From Hippea alviniae EP5-r (lineage in GTDB: Bacteria > Campylobacterota_A > Desulfurellia > Desulfurellales > Hippeaceae), in NCBI RefSeq assembly GCF_000420385.1, contig NZ_ATUV01000002.1, positions 389,600-453,599 of the forward strand: a stretch of DNA of 64,000 nucleotides. Reading direction: 5' to 3'. Positions 25,028 to 33,613 of this stretch are shown in pieces. Every line of letters starts with the position of its first letter. Within the stretch, counting starts at the first letter, position 1. The translations under genes and the position numbers were made by a program. The notes under the pieces were generated by a model that worked only from the letters and a program-made list of their open reading frames with translations, was not told where the DNA came from and searched no databases.

Positions 25028-25477
25028 ATGTTAGAGAGAATAGAGACATTAAAGGACTATGTAATCGTAGAAAAAGACTATGACTGTTTTGGTTCATACA
25101 AAGTTTATAGAAACGGCGACAGGTTTGTAAGAACATACGAATTTCTAAAGACTCCTGTTAGTGATAAGCTCACGATAAAAATTGAAGATACTTGGGAAAT
25201 CGATGGTTACAGTCTTATTGAAAAAACTATCAAAGAGAACCCTACAAATCTCAACATCGAGTTGTCTCCTTATGGAGAGTTGGTGTTTGAATCGAAAATT
25301 GATGATGAAGATTTTGCAAAGTATATCTACAGAGACGGCAGATGGGAGCTAACCTTCAACGGGTGGCTTTGGGATGAGGAGATGAAAGATGTATTTGGCA
25401 GCAGAAAGGTTCTTACAAATGAAGAGATGGTTGAGTTTATCAGAGAGATTAGTGAGAGATACAGAAAAGCAGCATGA
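25028..25477 (+). CDS. Unknown protein (149 aa)
   Basis: ATG 25028 after AGGAGGTGC. Many aromatic and acidic residues (DYDCFGSYKVYRNGDRFVRTY, WELTFNGWLWDEEMKD), probably a beta-rich fold. No family is recognised. Last gene of the unit with 24665-25009; an intrinsic terminator follows after 14 bases. Confidence 0.65.
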   Translation: MLERIETLKDYVIVEKDYDCFGSYKVYRNGDRFVRTYEFLKTPVSDKLTIKIEDTWEIDGYSLIEKTIKENPTNLNIELSPYGELVFESKIDDEDFAKYIYRDGRWELTFNGWLWDEEMKDVFGSRKVLTNEEMVEFIREISERYRKAA

Positions 25478-25491
25478 CTTTAGCCCGCCTT

Positions 25492-25515
25492 GTGCGGGTT
25501 TTTTGTTGTCAATAT
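25492..25515 (+). terminator. Intrinsic terminator
   Basis: AGCCCGC-CTTGT-GCGGG followed by six T. The same terminator sequence recurs at 26141 and, slightly changed, at 27412. Confidence 0.85.
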
Positions 25516-25554
25516 TTGTTTTTTGTCTAAAATGTTATAGAGGAGGGGTAGAAA

Positions 25555-26100
25555 ATGAAAAGGCTATCGGTTTTCGTTGGTGTAGTCATATTTTTGATGT
25601 TTGCGTTTATGTCTTCATCTTTTGCATATCAAAAGACATTGGGTCTAACGGATAGGGAAATAGTGGAGAAACTAACAAAACTTGAAGAAGGACAGAAAGC
25701 TTTACAGAAAGAGATGGAGATAAGGTTTAACGACATAAATAAAAGATTTGATGATGTGAATAAGAGGTTCGATGATATAAATAGAAGATTTGGTGATATA
25801 AACAGAAGGTTTGATGATGTAAATAGAAGATTTGATGACCTGAACAGAAGTGTGAACAAAAGATTTGATGATATGAATAATAGGTTAAATACCATTAGCA
25901 ATTTGATAGTAGGTGCAATGGGAGTTTTCGCTGTTCTCATTGCGACCGTTATAGGGCTTGTTTTCTGGGATAGAAAAAGCCTTATTGACGCATCTGTCAG
26001 GAAAGTTGAGACAGACTCCCGTCTAATAAAAGCATTGCAAGAGCTTTCCAAAGAAGATGCAAAAGTTGCGAAGGTCTTGAAAATGTTTGGACTGCTGTAG
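25555..26100 (+). CDS. Signal/TM-anchored coiled-coil repeat protein
   Basis: 181 residues from ATG 25555 after GGAGGGG. An N-terminal hydrophobic signal or anchor (VFVGVVIFLMFAFMSSSFAY) comes first. Next are tandem heptads of the type RFDDINR (about residues 58-110), a long coiled coil written in imperfect 21-base DNA repeats. A transmembrane helix (LIVGAMGVFAVLIATVIGLVF) and a short tail follow. Such proteins are seen in thermophile elements; the role is unknown. The repeat number could vary between strains. Confidence 0.75.
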   Translation: MKRLSVFVGVVIFLMFAFMSSSFAYQKTLGLTDREIVEKLTKLEEGQKALQKEMEIRFNDINKRFDDVNKRFDDINRRFGDINRRFDDVNRRFDDLNRSVNKRFDDMNNRLNTISNLIVGAMGVFAVLIATVIGLVFWDRKSLIDASVRKVETDSRLIKALQELSKEDAKVAKVLKMFGLL

Positions 26101-26140
26101 TTATGGCCTAATCGTATATTAAAGTTTTGATTGAACTTCC

Positions 26141-26165
26141 AGCCCGCCTTGTGCGGGTTTTTTAT
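26141..26165 (+). terminator. Intrinsic terminator
   Basis: AGCCCGC-CTTGT-GCGGG followed by T6; copy of the terminator at 25492. Confidence 0.85.
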
Positions 26166-26248
26166 TTTACTTTCAACTTCCAAAGTAAAACATAACTTTG
26201 CATATTATACTTTTCTGTGCTAAAGTAAAATATAAAGTGGAGGGTGTA

Positions 26249-27394
26249 ATGCAACCAATAGATTTAGAACACTTTAAGGCTGGAGAATACAAGAAAATCA
26301 ATGATTATGAATACTTTTTACCTTCACCGATAAACAGAGTTTTTTATTGGAAAGACCCAACAATAAACGAGTTGTTAGAGAAAGCCTCTTTTGAGTTAGG
26401 TGAGTTAAATTCTTTTGCCAACCTTGTCCCAGATGTAGATATGTTCATAAAGATGCTTGTCTATAAGGAAGCTGTTGTATCAAGCAAGATAGAAGGAACG
26501 CAAACTAACATGGAAGAAGCTTTAAGTGATGAGAAAGATATAGAACCAGATAGACGAGACGATTGGAGAGAAGTAAATAACTATGTAAAAGCCATGAATT
26601 ATGCTATAGACAGACTAAAAACACTTCCCATATCTGCAAGGCTAATAAAAGAGATTCACAAAATACTTCTCTCTTCTGTCAGAGGAGAGAATAAATCTCC
26701 AGGGGAATTTAGAAAATCCCAAAACTGGATAGGTGGAGCTACCATACACGATGCAGTGTTTATTCCACCTGTTCATACTGAGATACCAAAGCTCATCTCA
26801 GACCTTGAGAATTTTCTCAATAACGGTGAGTTAGGACTGCCACATTTGATAAAAATAGCTATAGCTCACTATCAGTTTGAAACCATACACCCGTTTTTAG
26901 ACGGCAATGGAAGAGTTGGAAGACTCCTCATAACTCTTTACCTTGTTGCTAATGGCATTTTGGAAAAGCCTCTGCTTTATCTGTCTGCCTTTTTTGAAAG
27001 AAATCGTCTGCTTTACTATCAAAATTTAGACTCTGTAAGAAAAAACAATAATTTAGCAGGGTGGGTTAAGTTCTTTCTTGAGGGGGTTGTTGAGACTTCC
27101 AGTGAATCTATTACAACTCTGAAAGAGATAATAGCTTTGAAGAACAGAATAGAGAAAGAAAAGATACTCTCAATGGGTAAGAGAGCAAAAAACGGGTTAA
27201 AATTACTTCAGCACCTTTTCTCTCAGCCTGTAATTACATCAAAAGATGTTCAAGAGGCTTTAGGTTTATCTCCTAAAGCAGCAAGCGACATCATAAAGTC
27301 CTTTATGGATTTAGGAATACTAAAAGAGATTACAGGTTACAGAAGAAACAGGGTTTTTGTTTTTAGGGAATACTTAAAAGCTTTTTCTAAATAA
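26249..27394 (+). CDS. Fic-domain AMP-transferase
   Basis: 381 residues from ATG 26249 after GGAGGGTG; an upstream in-frame ATG at 26198 lacks a ribosome site. The Fic core HPFLDGNGRVGR is at residues 214-225 and the inhibitory helix motif SSKIEGT near residue 80, which marks a class II, self-inhibited Fic protein. A C-terminal winged helix (ITSKDVQEALGLSPKAASDIIKS) suggests DNA binding or autoregulation. It would transfer AMP to a host protein. It is intact, with its own terminators downstream and the previous gene's terminator upstream. Confidence 0.93.
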   Translation: MQPIDLEHFKAGEYKKINDYEYFLPSPINRVFYWKDPTINELLEKASFELGELNSFANLVPDVDMFIKMLVYKEAVVSSKIEGTQTNMEEALSDEKDIEPDRRDDWREVNNYVKAMNYAIDRLKTLPISARLIKEIHKILLSSVRGENKSPGEFRKSQNWIGGATIHDAVFIPPVHTEIPKLISDLENFLNNGELGLPHLIKIAIAHYQFETIHPFLDGNGRVGRLLITLYLVANGILEKPLLYLSAFFERNRLLYYQNLDSVRKNNNLAGWVKFFLEGVVETSSESITTLKEIIALKNRIEKEKILSMGKRAKNGLKLLQHLFSQPVITSKDVQEALGLSPKAASDIIKSFMDLGILKEITGYRRNRVFVFREYLKAFSK

Positions 27395-27411
27395 GATGTC
27401 TGTTATAGCTT

Positions 27412-27491
27412 AGCCCGCCTCGTGCGGGCTTTTTTGTTGTCCTTTCCCTTAACCCCGCTTTCAGCCCGCCTGCCCCGTGAGGGGCATTTTT
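27412..27491 (+). terminator. Two tandem terminators after fic
   Basis: AGCCCGC-CTC..GT-GCGGGCT with T6 (27412-27435), then GCCCC-GTGA-GGGGC followed by ATTTTTG (27472-27491). The rest of 27395-27713 is T-rich without a gene, apart from the control element at 27613. Confidence 0.85.
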
Positions 27492-27612
27492 GTTTGTTTG
27501 ACGGTTTGTTTTTTAAATATACGGCCGTTTGTTTTTTGTTTTTGTTTGCTTTTTATTTTGTTTTAAAGCAAACCTTGTCCCTTCTTTGATTTCTATATAC
27601 CCCTTTTGGAAA

Positions 27613-27640
27613 TTTTTGTGACAACCTCTGCCATATATAT
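27613..27640 (+). promoter_or_regulatory. Shared control element, copy 2
   Basis: TTTTTGTGACAACC then CTCTGCCATATATAT matches 14956-14983. ATACAGGTTAC follows at about 27647 and a related GAATACAGGTTT further on. It precedes the helix-turn-helix gene at 27714. Confidence 0.55.
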
Positions 27641-27713
27641 AGAGATACAGGTTACTAAACGTAGGAAAAAGGAATACAGGTTTCTTACAAACACAAAGTG
27701 AAAGGAGGATAAC

Positions 27714-27929
27714 ATGAGGTATATTCAGTTGACAAAAGAAGATTTTGAGAAAGCAGGTATCCCATTTAACCCAAAAACTTTTTACAGATGGGCTGTAAAA
27801 GGAAAATACCCAGAAATGTTCAGCAAAATAGGTGGTCGCATTTTACTCGATGTAGAGAAGTTCTATGAGCTTGTCGAGCAAAACAAGCTTTCGAGAAAAA
27901 ACAGAGTTTATTCAAAATCTAATGCCTGA
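27714..27929 (+). CDS. Small helix-turn-helix protein (excisionase/regulator-like)
   Basis: 71 residues from ATG 27714, after AAAGGAGG. PKTFYRWAVKGKYPEMFSKIGGRILLDVEKFYELVEQNK resembles MerR/AlpA-type helix-turn-helix proteins. It parallels the minus-strand gene at 3834-4085 in the block FSK-x-GG-x-x-x-x-DV. It may regulate the element's right-hand genes or act as an accessory excision factor. Confidence 0.6.
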   Translation: MRYIQLTKEDFEKAGIPFNPKTFYRWAVKGKYPEMFSKIGGRILLDVEKFYELVEQNKLSRKNRVYSKSNA

Positions 27930-28013
27930 AAGTAGAAGGCTCTAATTCGTTTTCTCTGTGAGGGGCAGACACGTGCTTTACAAAAAGACAACTATAGGAA
28001 AACAGGGGGTTTT

Positions 28014-28451
28014 ATGACCAAGCTCATCTCAGACGATAAAAACATCGAAGAAAGAGAGACAGTCCCTAAAACCCCACTTCTCGGGCAGGTTGATTGTTCA
28101 AAATGCCCAAGATTTAACACCTGCTCAGCTTCTATATGCCCTTTGAACCCAAACAGACATAAAGCAGTCTGGTATCCAGATGAGGAGATTTGCAAAAACA
28201 GGGAGATGGTTAAAAGGTTTAGGTTCATTCGGGTTCAGAGGAAAATACAAAAACGGGCTGTTAACAGAGATACCTATTACACACTCAGGATGTTGGAAGA
28301 GATAACAGGTGTCAGAAAAGAAACAAAGGGCCTATCCCCTGAAACCGTCTCTGATGAGTCGTGGATAACTCAAAGAAAAAAACAGAAAGAGAAGAAGCTT
28401 AGAAATGCCCAAATCAGAAAGACAACCATAGGAAAATGCGGGGTTTTATGA
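28014..28451 (+). CDS. Cys-rich unknown protein (145 aa)
   Basis: ATG 28014 after GGGGG. The N-terminal block CSKCPRFNTCSASICPLNP, with a later EEICKN, looks like a metal-binding cluster (C-x2-C-x5-C-x4-C). The remainder is basic and helical (RKIQKRAVNRDTYYTLRML). No family is named with confidence. The gene and its leader begin with a 63-base segment that is repeated at its end, where a second truncated gene starts (ATGA overlap). Confidence 0.6.
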   Translation: MTKLISDDKNIEERETVPKTPLLGQVDCSKCPRFNTCSASICPLNPNRHKAVWYPDEEICKNREMVKRFRFIRVQRKIQKRAVNRDTYYTLRMLEEITGVRKETKGLSPETVSDESWITQRKKQKEKKLRNAQIRKTTIGKCGVL

Positions 28452-28540
28452 CCAGGTTTTTTAAATTCGATAAAAACATCGAAAAACACTCTGATTGGTC
28501 TTATTTCCATGAAAATTTTAGATGCTCAAAACAACCATAA
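28448..28540 (+). pseudogene. Truncated tandem copy of the 28014 gene start
   Basis: The 5' region 28421-28483 repeats 27987-28049 (leader, ATG and the codons for DKNIE). The frame then reads MTRFFKFDKNIEKHSDWSYF and stops after 30 codons. It looks like a partial duplication fused to unrelated sequence. Confidence 0.5.
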
Positions 28541-28955
28541 GGGTTGAGGAAGAAATATTTAGTGGGCACAAGAAGTAGTTTATAGAGAAAGAAAGGGGGG
28601 TGAGAGTGAAGAAAAACAAGAAACAGGTTAAGGGAGAAAATGTTTAGCTTTTGCAATGATAAACTCTTTTTTACTTTTATAAGTTGGCAAAGAGTCAAAA
28701 GAGGTTAGAGAGAGGGTAAAAGGCTATCTGCCTTTGTTGTTATAGATAAAAGAATAGCGGCATAACAAAGCAAGAAGCACTCGCGAGATATTTCCTATGG
28801 CTAAAATAGTGGAAAAACTTTACTTTTCTGGCTGGAGTGATAAACGCATAGCAGAAGAGCTTGGAAAAGGGAAAGACGAGATATTAAGGCTAAAACAGTT
28901 TACAGGGCTTGGTTCTCTATTTGCGGGTAGGAATTACTCAAGAGCGTGGGAATAA
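28541..28955 (+). pseudogene. Decayed ParB-like partition gene
   Basis: The last open piece (ATG 28797 to 28955) encodes KIVEKLYFSGWSDKRIAEEL, GKGKDEILRLKQFTGLGSLF and YSRAWE. This resembles the helix-turn-helix and C-terminal end of phage/plasmid ParB-type proteins. Upstream, fragments such as TTIRVEEEIFSGHKK and KESKEVRERVKGYLPLL appear in changing frames with stops. I read it as a ParB gene broken by several indels; the upstream limit is uncertain. Confidence 0.45.
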
Positions 28956-28961
28956 AAGCAA

Positions 28962-29231
28962 TTACAGGTCATCTTCATCTTCTTCATTTGTTAATCCTTT
29001 TTTTTCTAACTTTCGGGCGAGTTTTTTCTTATATTCCTCCTCTAACCACTCTTTGTATGATTGTAAAAGTTCCTTTTTTTCTTTAGCGCAAGCACAACTT
29101 TCCAAAAAGGAAACAATTACAGAATTTATGGTTGAGTCTTTCTTTGCAGCTTGTTTACGGAAAAATTCATACAGATAAGTTGGCATTCTTATGCTCACAA
29201 CCAGTGTTCCTTCTTTTTTTCTTCTGCCCAT
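28962..29231 (-). CDS. Ribbon-helix-helix DNA-binding protein
   Basis: 89 residues from ATG 29231 with AGGAG upstream. LVVSIRMPTYLYEFFRKQAAKKDSTINSVIVSFLE is a CopG/Arc-type ribbon-helix-helix; the rest is a charged coiled tail ending EEDEDDL. It could be a copy-number or partition regulator of the element or a solitary antitoxin. It is the last gene before the right-hand arm repeats. Confidence 0.7.
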   Translation of the reverse strand: MGRRKKEGTLVVSIRMPTYLYEFFRKQAAKKDSTINSVIVSFLESCACAKEKKELLQSYKEWLEEEYKKKLARKLEKKGLTNEEDEDDL

Positions 29232-29300
29232 AGCCAATCTCCTAATCTTTTTTAGAAAAATATACTACAAGAACAAAGAAAATCAAGTTTTTCCTATAAA

Positions 29301-29340
29301 AACAAAAACTTCCAATATGTTTCCAACAGGAAACTTCCAA
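29301..29340. repeat. Right arm-type repeats (CTTCCAA family)
   Basis: 29301-29326 repeats 2677-2702 exactly (26 bp) and holds CTTCCAA and TTTCCAA; a further CTTCCAA is at 29334-29340. It lies 72 bases from the right attachment repeat. Likely integrase arm sites. Confidence 0.7.
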
Positions 29341-29397
29341 TACCAAAAAAGCCGTTTAAGGCTTGTTGCCCTAAACGGCATCATAAAAGGCTTTAGA

Positions 29398-29474
<77 letters not shown>

Positions 29475-29481
29475 GCTTTCA

Positions 29482-29559
29482 TGGTCGGGGTGAGTGGATT
29501 TGAACCACCGACCCCCTGCTCCCAAGGCAGGTGCGCTAACCAAACTGCGCTACACCCCG
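29482..29559 (-). tRNA. tRNA-Pro (anticodon TGG)
   Basis: Minus strand: acceptor CGGGGTG/CACCCCG, anticodon stem CCTGC/GCAGG with loop CTTGGGA giving TGG, and CCA encoded at 29482-29484. Seven bases upstream of tRNA-Arg, so co-transcribed. Confidence 0.96.
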
Positions 29560-29570
29560 TTGGCGTTCAA

Positions 29571-29599
29571 TTATTATCACAATTTAATGGCGAATTCAA
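29571..29599 (-). promoter_or_regulatory. Promoter of tRNA-Pro/tRNA-Arg
   Basis: TTGAAT (29594-29599) and TAATAA (29571-29576) on the minus strand with a 17-base spacer, about 12 bases before tRNA-Pro. Confidence 0.6.
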
Positions 29600-29617
29600 C
29601 TAAAAAATTGAAATTTT

Positions 29618-30493
29618 TTATCCCATTTTTATCAAAATAACACCTATGACTATAAGCAAGCTTGCTATAAATCTTAGTTTACCGTAAGGTTCTTTCAGTA
29701 TAAATATTCCCATTAGCACACCGAACAGTGAGCTTATCTGCCTTACTCCTGCAACAGCGCTGATTTTTGCCATCTCCATTGCGTATCTGTAGGAGAGAAA
29801 AGAGAGTGTAAGTATAACGCCACCGGCTATAACTGCAGGTAAAGAGTTTCTATAGCAGTAAAAGATTTTCTCTTTTAACTCTGCATTCTTTAATATATTT
29901 ACTGTCATATATATAAACATGAATATAACAACCCAGTAGGTATAAATAAAAAATTTGTCTTTTCCGACGCCTATTTTGTCTATTATTGAGCCAAACGAGT
30001 AGATAAAACCTGCAAATAGTGCATAGGGTATATGTTTCTCTTTTAGTGAGAGCTTCTTAAACCTGAAGTTTGAGAGTTGTGTATTTAACTGAATTGTGTA
30101 TGTTCCAAGTAGGGCTAAAACTATGCCTATGAACACTCTTATGCCTATTCTTTCACCAATTAGAAAATATGCCAGAAATGGTATATAGAGTGGTGCTGTT
30201 ATACTTAATGGATAAACCATAGATAAATCGCCTTTTGCTAAAGCGTAAGCTTTGCCTGTGTATATTTGATAAAGGCTAAAGAAAACAGCCGCAGCAGAAG
30301 CAAGTCCAATTGTTTTTGTATCTGTCGATATGAAGCCTTTTCTAAAAGTGGCGAGTATTGTCATAATTACGATTGATACAGAGAACATGCTCCACAGATA
30401 TATGGTTTTTATCTTGCTTTTCTTAAATGTGAAATTGTATGTTGCATGCATTAAGGCTGAAAATATAACAAGAAATAGAGCGTAATAGCTCAA
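29618..30493 (-). CDS. EamA/DMT-family transporter
   Basis: 291 residues, about ten hydrophobic helices in two EamA halves (second half from about residue 150: HIPYALFAGFIYSFGS ...). The start is TTG 30493, adjoining the stop of the TolC gene and preceded by AGGAG. It would export or import a small metabolite across the inner membrane; the substrate is unknown. Its close coupling to the TolC-like gene suggests a shared operon but not necessarily a complex. Confidence 0.85.
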   Translation of the reverse strand: MSYYALFLVIFSALMHATYNFTFKKSKIKTIYLWSMFSVSIVIMTILATFRKGFISTDTKTIGLASAAAVFFSLYQIYTGKAYALAKGDLSMVYPLSITAPLYIPFLAYFLIGERIGIRVFIGIVLALLGTYTIQLNTQLSNFRFKKLSLKEKHIPYALFAGFIYSFGSIIDKIGVGKDKFFIYTYWVVIFMFIYMTVNILKNAELKEKIFYCYRNSLPAVIAGGVILTLSFLSYRYAMEMAKISAVAGVRQISSLFGVLMGIFILKEPYGKLRFIASLLIVIGVILIKMG

Positions 30494-31789
30494 TTAGTAT
30501 TCTCCTAAAGCCCTTCTGAGTTTAGCTTTAGCGATGTAATATCCGTACAAGGCAGTGTAATAGTTCATTTCTGCCTGTGTTAGATAGGTTCTTGCATCTA
30601 ACACATCAGTTGAAGTTGCTAATTGATTTTTATATCTGATGTCTGTGATTCTGTAATTTTCCTTTGCTTCTTTTAAAGCAACCTTTGCTGTTTTTATATT
30701 CTCTATTGCTGTTTGAAGGTCTAAATACGCCTGTTTTACGCTTAATTTTACCTGCTGTTTTGCTTCGTTTAGTCGTTGGTTTAATGCAAATACTTTGTGT
30801 TCTGCTGACTCTATATCGTAGTGTGTTTTGAATGAGTCAAAAATCTGCCAGTTTATCTGAATGCCAATCATTGCGTTGTGCTGATTGCCAAAATTGTTTT
30901 TACTTGCAAGTACATCCCTTCCTTTTTGCTGATACTCTCCAAAAACGCTTATGTGTGGATAGTAACTGCTTGCTGCAAGCTTTGTATTTAGCTTTGCCTG
31001 TTGAATTTGAATCTTTAATGCAGCAATTAGTGGTCTATTTGATAAGGCTTTTTGATAGAGTTTCTCTATGTTTGGTATTTTTCCTATCTCGATATTTTTG
31101 ATGTCTTCAACTGAAAAATCGGAATCTATGCTGTTTGTTAATATTGTGTTTAGCCTTGATTTTGCCAACTTTAGTGCGTTTTGGGCTTTTGTCTGGTTTT
31201 GTATGGCATCTGCCAATGCAACCTTTGACTTTAGAAGGTCGTTTAGCGGTATTATCTGCTCTTTGTAAAACTGTTTAGCATCAGTTAGGTGTGCTTTGAG
31301 TTGTTTTACGGTTTCTTGGGCAACCATGAGTCTTTTTTCTAAAAGCAATATATTGAAATATGCTATCTTTGCATCTAAGGCAACATCCAGTATAGCTTCT
31401 TTTTCGTAAATCTTATTTAAATCTATACCTAATTTTGCTATCTCTTTCGCCGTTGATAGGGCAAATCCTGTGAATATGGGTTGGGATAGCCTTAAAAACC
31501 ACTCAACTTTATTTCTATCTCCAATAATGGTTTTTCTTCCCATTGATACTGTGTAGGGCTTATCTTTAAGATGAGTGTAATTGTAAGAGAAGTCTATTTT
31601 TGGGAACATGTCTGAAACAGAAGATAGATAGCTGTATCGAGCAGCTTCTAAATTCTCTTTTTGTATCTTTATCAGATAGTTATTGCTTATGGCCCTTTTG
31701 ACAACTTGATTGAGTGTTAAGGTTTTTGATAGTGATTGTTGTTTAAAAAGAATAAGGAAAATAATCAGAAAAATAGCGACTTTTTTCAT
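30494..31789 (-). CDS. TolC-family outer-membrane efflux protein
   Basis: 431 residues with an N-terminal signal peptide (KKVAIFLIIFLILFKQQSLS). Two repeats of long helices are visible (VVKRAISNNYLIKIQKENLEAA, later LNTKLAASSYYPHISVFGEY and NEAKQQVKLSVKQAYLDLQ), the TolC/OEP pattern. It forms a trimeric export duct for RND, ABC or type I systems. No pump or adaptor gene is adjacent. The stop touches the EamA start. Confidence 0.92.
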   Translation of the reverse strand: MKKVAIFLIIFLILFKQQSLSKTLTLNQVVKRAISNNYLIKIQKENLEAARYSYLSSVSDMFPKIDFSYNYTHLKDKPYTVSMGRKTIIGDRNKVEWFLRLSQPIFTGFALSTAKEIAKLGIDLNKIYEKEAILDVALDAKIAYFNILLLEKRLMVAQETVKQLKAHLTDAKQFYKEQIIPLNDLLKSKVALADAIQNQTKAQNALKLAKSRLNTILTNSIDSDFSVEDIKNIEIGKIPNIEKLYQKALSNRPLIAALKIQIQQAKLNTKLAASSYYPHISVFGEYQQKGRDVLASKNNFGNQHNAMIGIQINWQIFDSFKTHYDIESAEHKVFALNQRLNEAKQQVKLSVKQAYLDLQTAIENIKTAKVALKEAKENYRITDIRYKNQLATSTDVLDARTYLTQAEMNYYTALYGYYIAKAKLRRALGEY

Positions 31790-31858
31790 TTCTTCTCCCT
31801 CCTTACGAAGGGAGTTTACAAGAAAATAGTTTCATTTGCAACTATTTAAAGGGTTAAC

Positions 31859-32941
31859 TCAATCAAGTATCACTATCTCAACCCGTCTATTCTTTGCCCT
31901 TCCTTCTTCTGTTGTGTTTGGTGCTATTGGGTTTGATTTACCTTTTCCTTCGATTTTGATTCTGTTTTTGTCTATCCCTTCGACATAGATTAAGTAATCT
32001 GCCACGCTTTGTGCTCTCTGAAGCGAAAGTTTTAAATTATAAGTATCAGAACCTATATTGTCTGTATAACCGATGATAAGAATTTTCTTGTTTGGTTGCT
32101 CTTTTAAAAACTCTGCCACGACATGTAGGGCTTTTTTGGCTTTTTCTTTTAGGAAAAACTTATTGAAATCAAATAAAACCTTTTCTGGTATAGTCAGCTT
32201 TGTGCCTTCTTTTGTTTTTTCAACGCTTATCCCTACTTTTTCTGGCGATGGTTTCTCTTCCTTTTTTGAGTATTTGCCGACTTTTATGTTGCTTATCAAT
32301 TCGCCGTATCTGTTTGTATCTTCAACAAACATAAACTCAAACCCGCTTATTTGCTCGTTGTCTGTTAAATTAAATGGAGCGGATATAAGTCTTTTTCCAT
32401 TGGCGTATATTCTTAACTGATGTCTTCTAACTTGAATAGCGACATGAACTCTTTTTCTAAAGCAGTTTTTTATCTCTCCTATTTTGCCTATGTTTTCAAG
32501 GTAAAATCCGCATCTGTTGTAGTAGCCTGCTATCTGGATATCATAAGGTGGTTTTGCTTTATCCCAGGCTGAACCTCTGCTTTCTAAAAATCTAAAGATG
32601 AGTTTTGGCCCAACTGCACCATCCATTTTCTGATAGGGTAAGTAGTCGAACTCTATTGAGAACTCGTCTCTTCCCAAGAAAAGTTTTTTATATACCCTGA
32701 AATCGCTATTTGTCGATGGTGCTAACCATATCTGATTGTTGTATTTTACACACTCTCCTGCTCCTATGACTTTATCAAAATTAGAAGGTGGCTCTCCAAC
32801 AGGGCATTTAGAAAAATTGTTTTCGAATAATATTTTATCTGCAGGTATGAAGGTTTTGTTTGCTCCCGTTATAAGTTCATCTGCTTTTGTATAAAAAGAG
32901 AGTGTGAGCAAAATCAATACAACCAAGACAAATCGTTTCAT
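31859..32941 (-). CDS. OmpA-family protein with C-terminal peptidoglycan-binding domain
   Basis: 360 residues. It has a signal peptide (FVLVVLILLTLSFYTKA), then a roughly 200-residue beta-rich domain resembling a lectin/laminin-like fold, and then an OmpA domain. The OmpA block ILIIGYTDNIGSDTYNLKLS and GKGKSNPIAPNTTEEGRAKN followed by RR binds diaminopimelate of peptidoglycan. It would anchor the cell wall to the envelope. The N-terminal domain is not the usual OmpA barrel. Confidence 0.88.
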   Translation of the reverse strand: MKRFVLVVLILLTLSFYTKADELITGANKTFIPADKILFENNFSKCPVGEPPSNFDKVIGAGECVKYNNQIWLAPSTNSDFRVYKKLFLGRDEFSIEFDYLPYQKMDGAVGPKLIFRFLESRGSAWDKAKPPYDIQIAGYYNRCGFYLENIGKIGEIKNCFRKRVHVAIQVRRHQLRIYANGKRLISAPFNLTDNEQISGFEFMFVEDTNRYGELISNIKVGKYSKKEEKPSPEKVGISVEKTKEGTKLTIPEKVLFDFNKFFLKEKAKKALHVVAEFLKEQPNKKILIIGYTDNIGSDTYNLKLSLQRAQSVADYLIYVEGIDKNRIKIEGKGKSNPIAPNTTEEGRAKNRRVEIVILD

Positions 32942-33001
32942 AATTTCCTCCTTCTTTGGGTTTTGATTTTAGTTATAATTTTAGATGATTTTTGTCAAAT
33001 C

Positions 33002-33613
33002 TTATGTGCATAACTTATTCTGTTTTATATCTTGGATTATAGATAAAACCTGCTTTTTTGTGTAGTCCAAATCCTTTGAATTGTCTATCACTATATCTGC
33101 CAGCTCTCTTTTTTTATCTATTGACATCTGAAGATTTATTCTCTTTTCTGCTTCTTCTTTTGATAAATTGTTTCTCTTCATTAGTCGTTTAATCTGCGTC
33201 TCTCTGTCTGTCCATACGACAATTACGCAATCAAACATGCTCTGCATATCCTTCTCAAACAGAAGCGGAACATCGTATATGACAATTGCATCTTTTTTGC
33301 TTTTTGCTATTTTACTTAAGATTTCGTTTCTTTTTCTTTCAACTATAGGATGAACTATCGACTCAAGCTTTTTAAGTTGTTCTTTATCTTTTAGAACTAT
33401 CTCTGCCAATTTCTTTCTATCTATGTTTCTATTCTCATATAAAATCGCATTTCCAAAAGCTTCAACAACCCTTTTGTATCCTTCTTCGCCCTTTTCATAA
33501 ATCTTATGAACCAGCTTATCTGCATCTATGACATAACAGCCAAACTCTTCAAATATCTTTGCCACTGTGCTTTTGCCTGTTGCTATTGAGCCAGTAAGCC
33601 CTATAAACTTCAT
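33002..33613 (-). CDS. coaE: Dephospho-CoA kinase
   Basis: 203 residues. The P-loop GSIATGKST is at residues 8-16, with VIDADKLVH next and a basic lid (WTDRETQIKRLMKRNNLS). It phosphorylates dephospho-CoA, the last step of CoA synthesis. The start overlaps the end of the upstream glycosylase gene by four bases (ATGA type). Confidence 0.95.
   Translation of the reverse strand: MKFIGLTGSIATGKSTVAKIFEEFGCYVIDADKLVHKIYEKGEEGYKRVVEAFGNAILYENRNIDRKKLAEIVLKDKEQLKKLESIVHPIVERKRNEILSKIAKSKKDAIVIYDVPLLFEKDMQSMFDCVIVVWTDRETQIKRLMKRNNLSKEEAEKRINLQMSIDKKRELADIVIDNSKDLDYTKKQVLSIIQDIKQNKLCT

Noticed and set aside
25740..25880. Satellite or CRISPR-like DNA repeats
   Set aside because: The periodicity is 21 bases in frame and encodes coiled-coil heptads.
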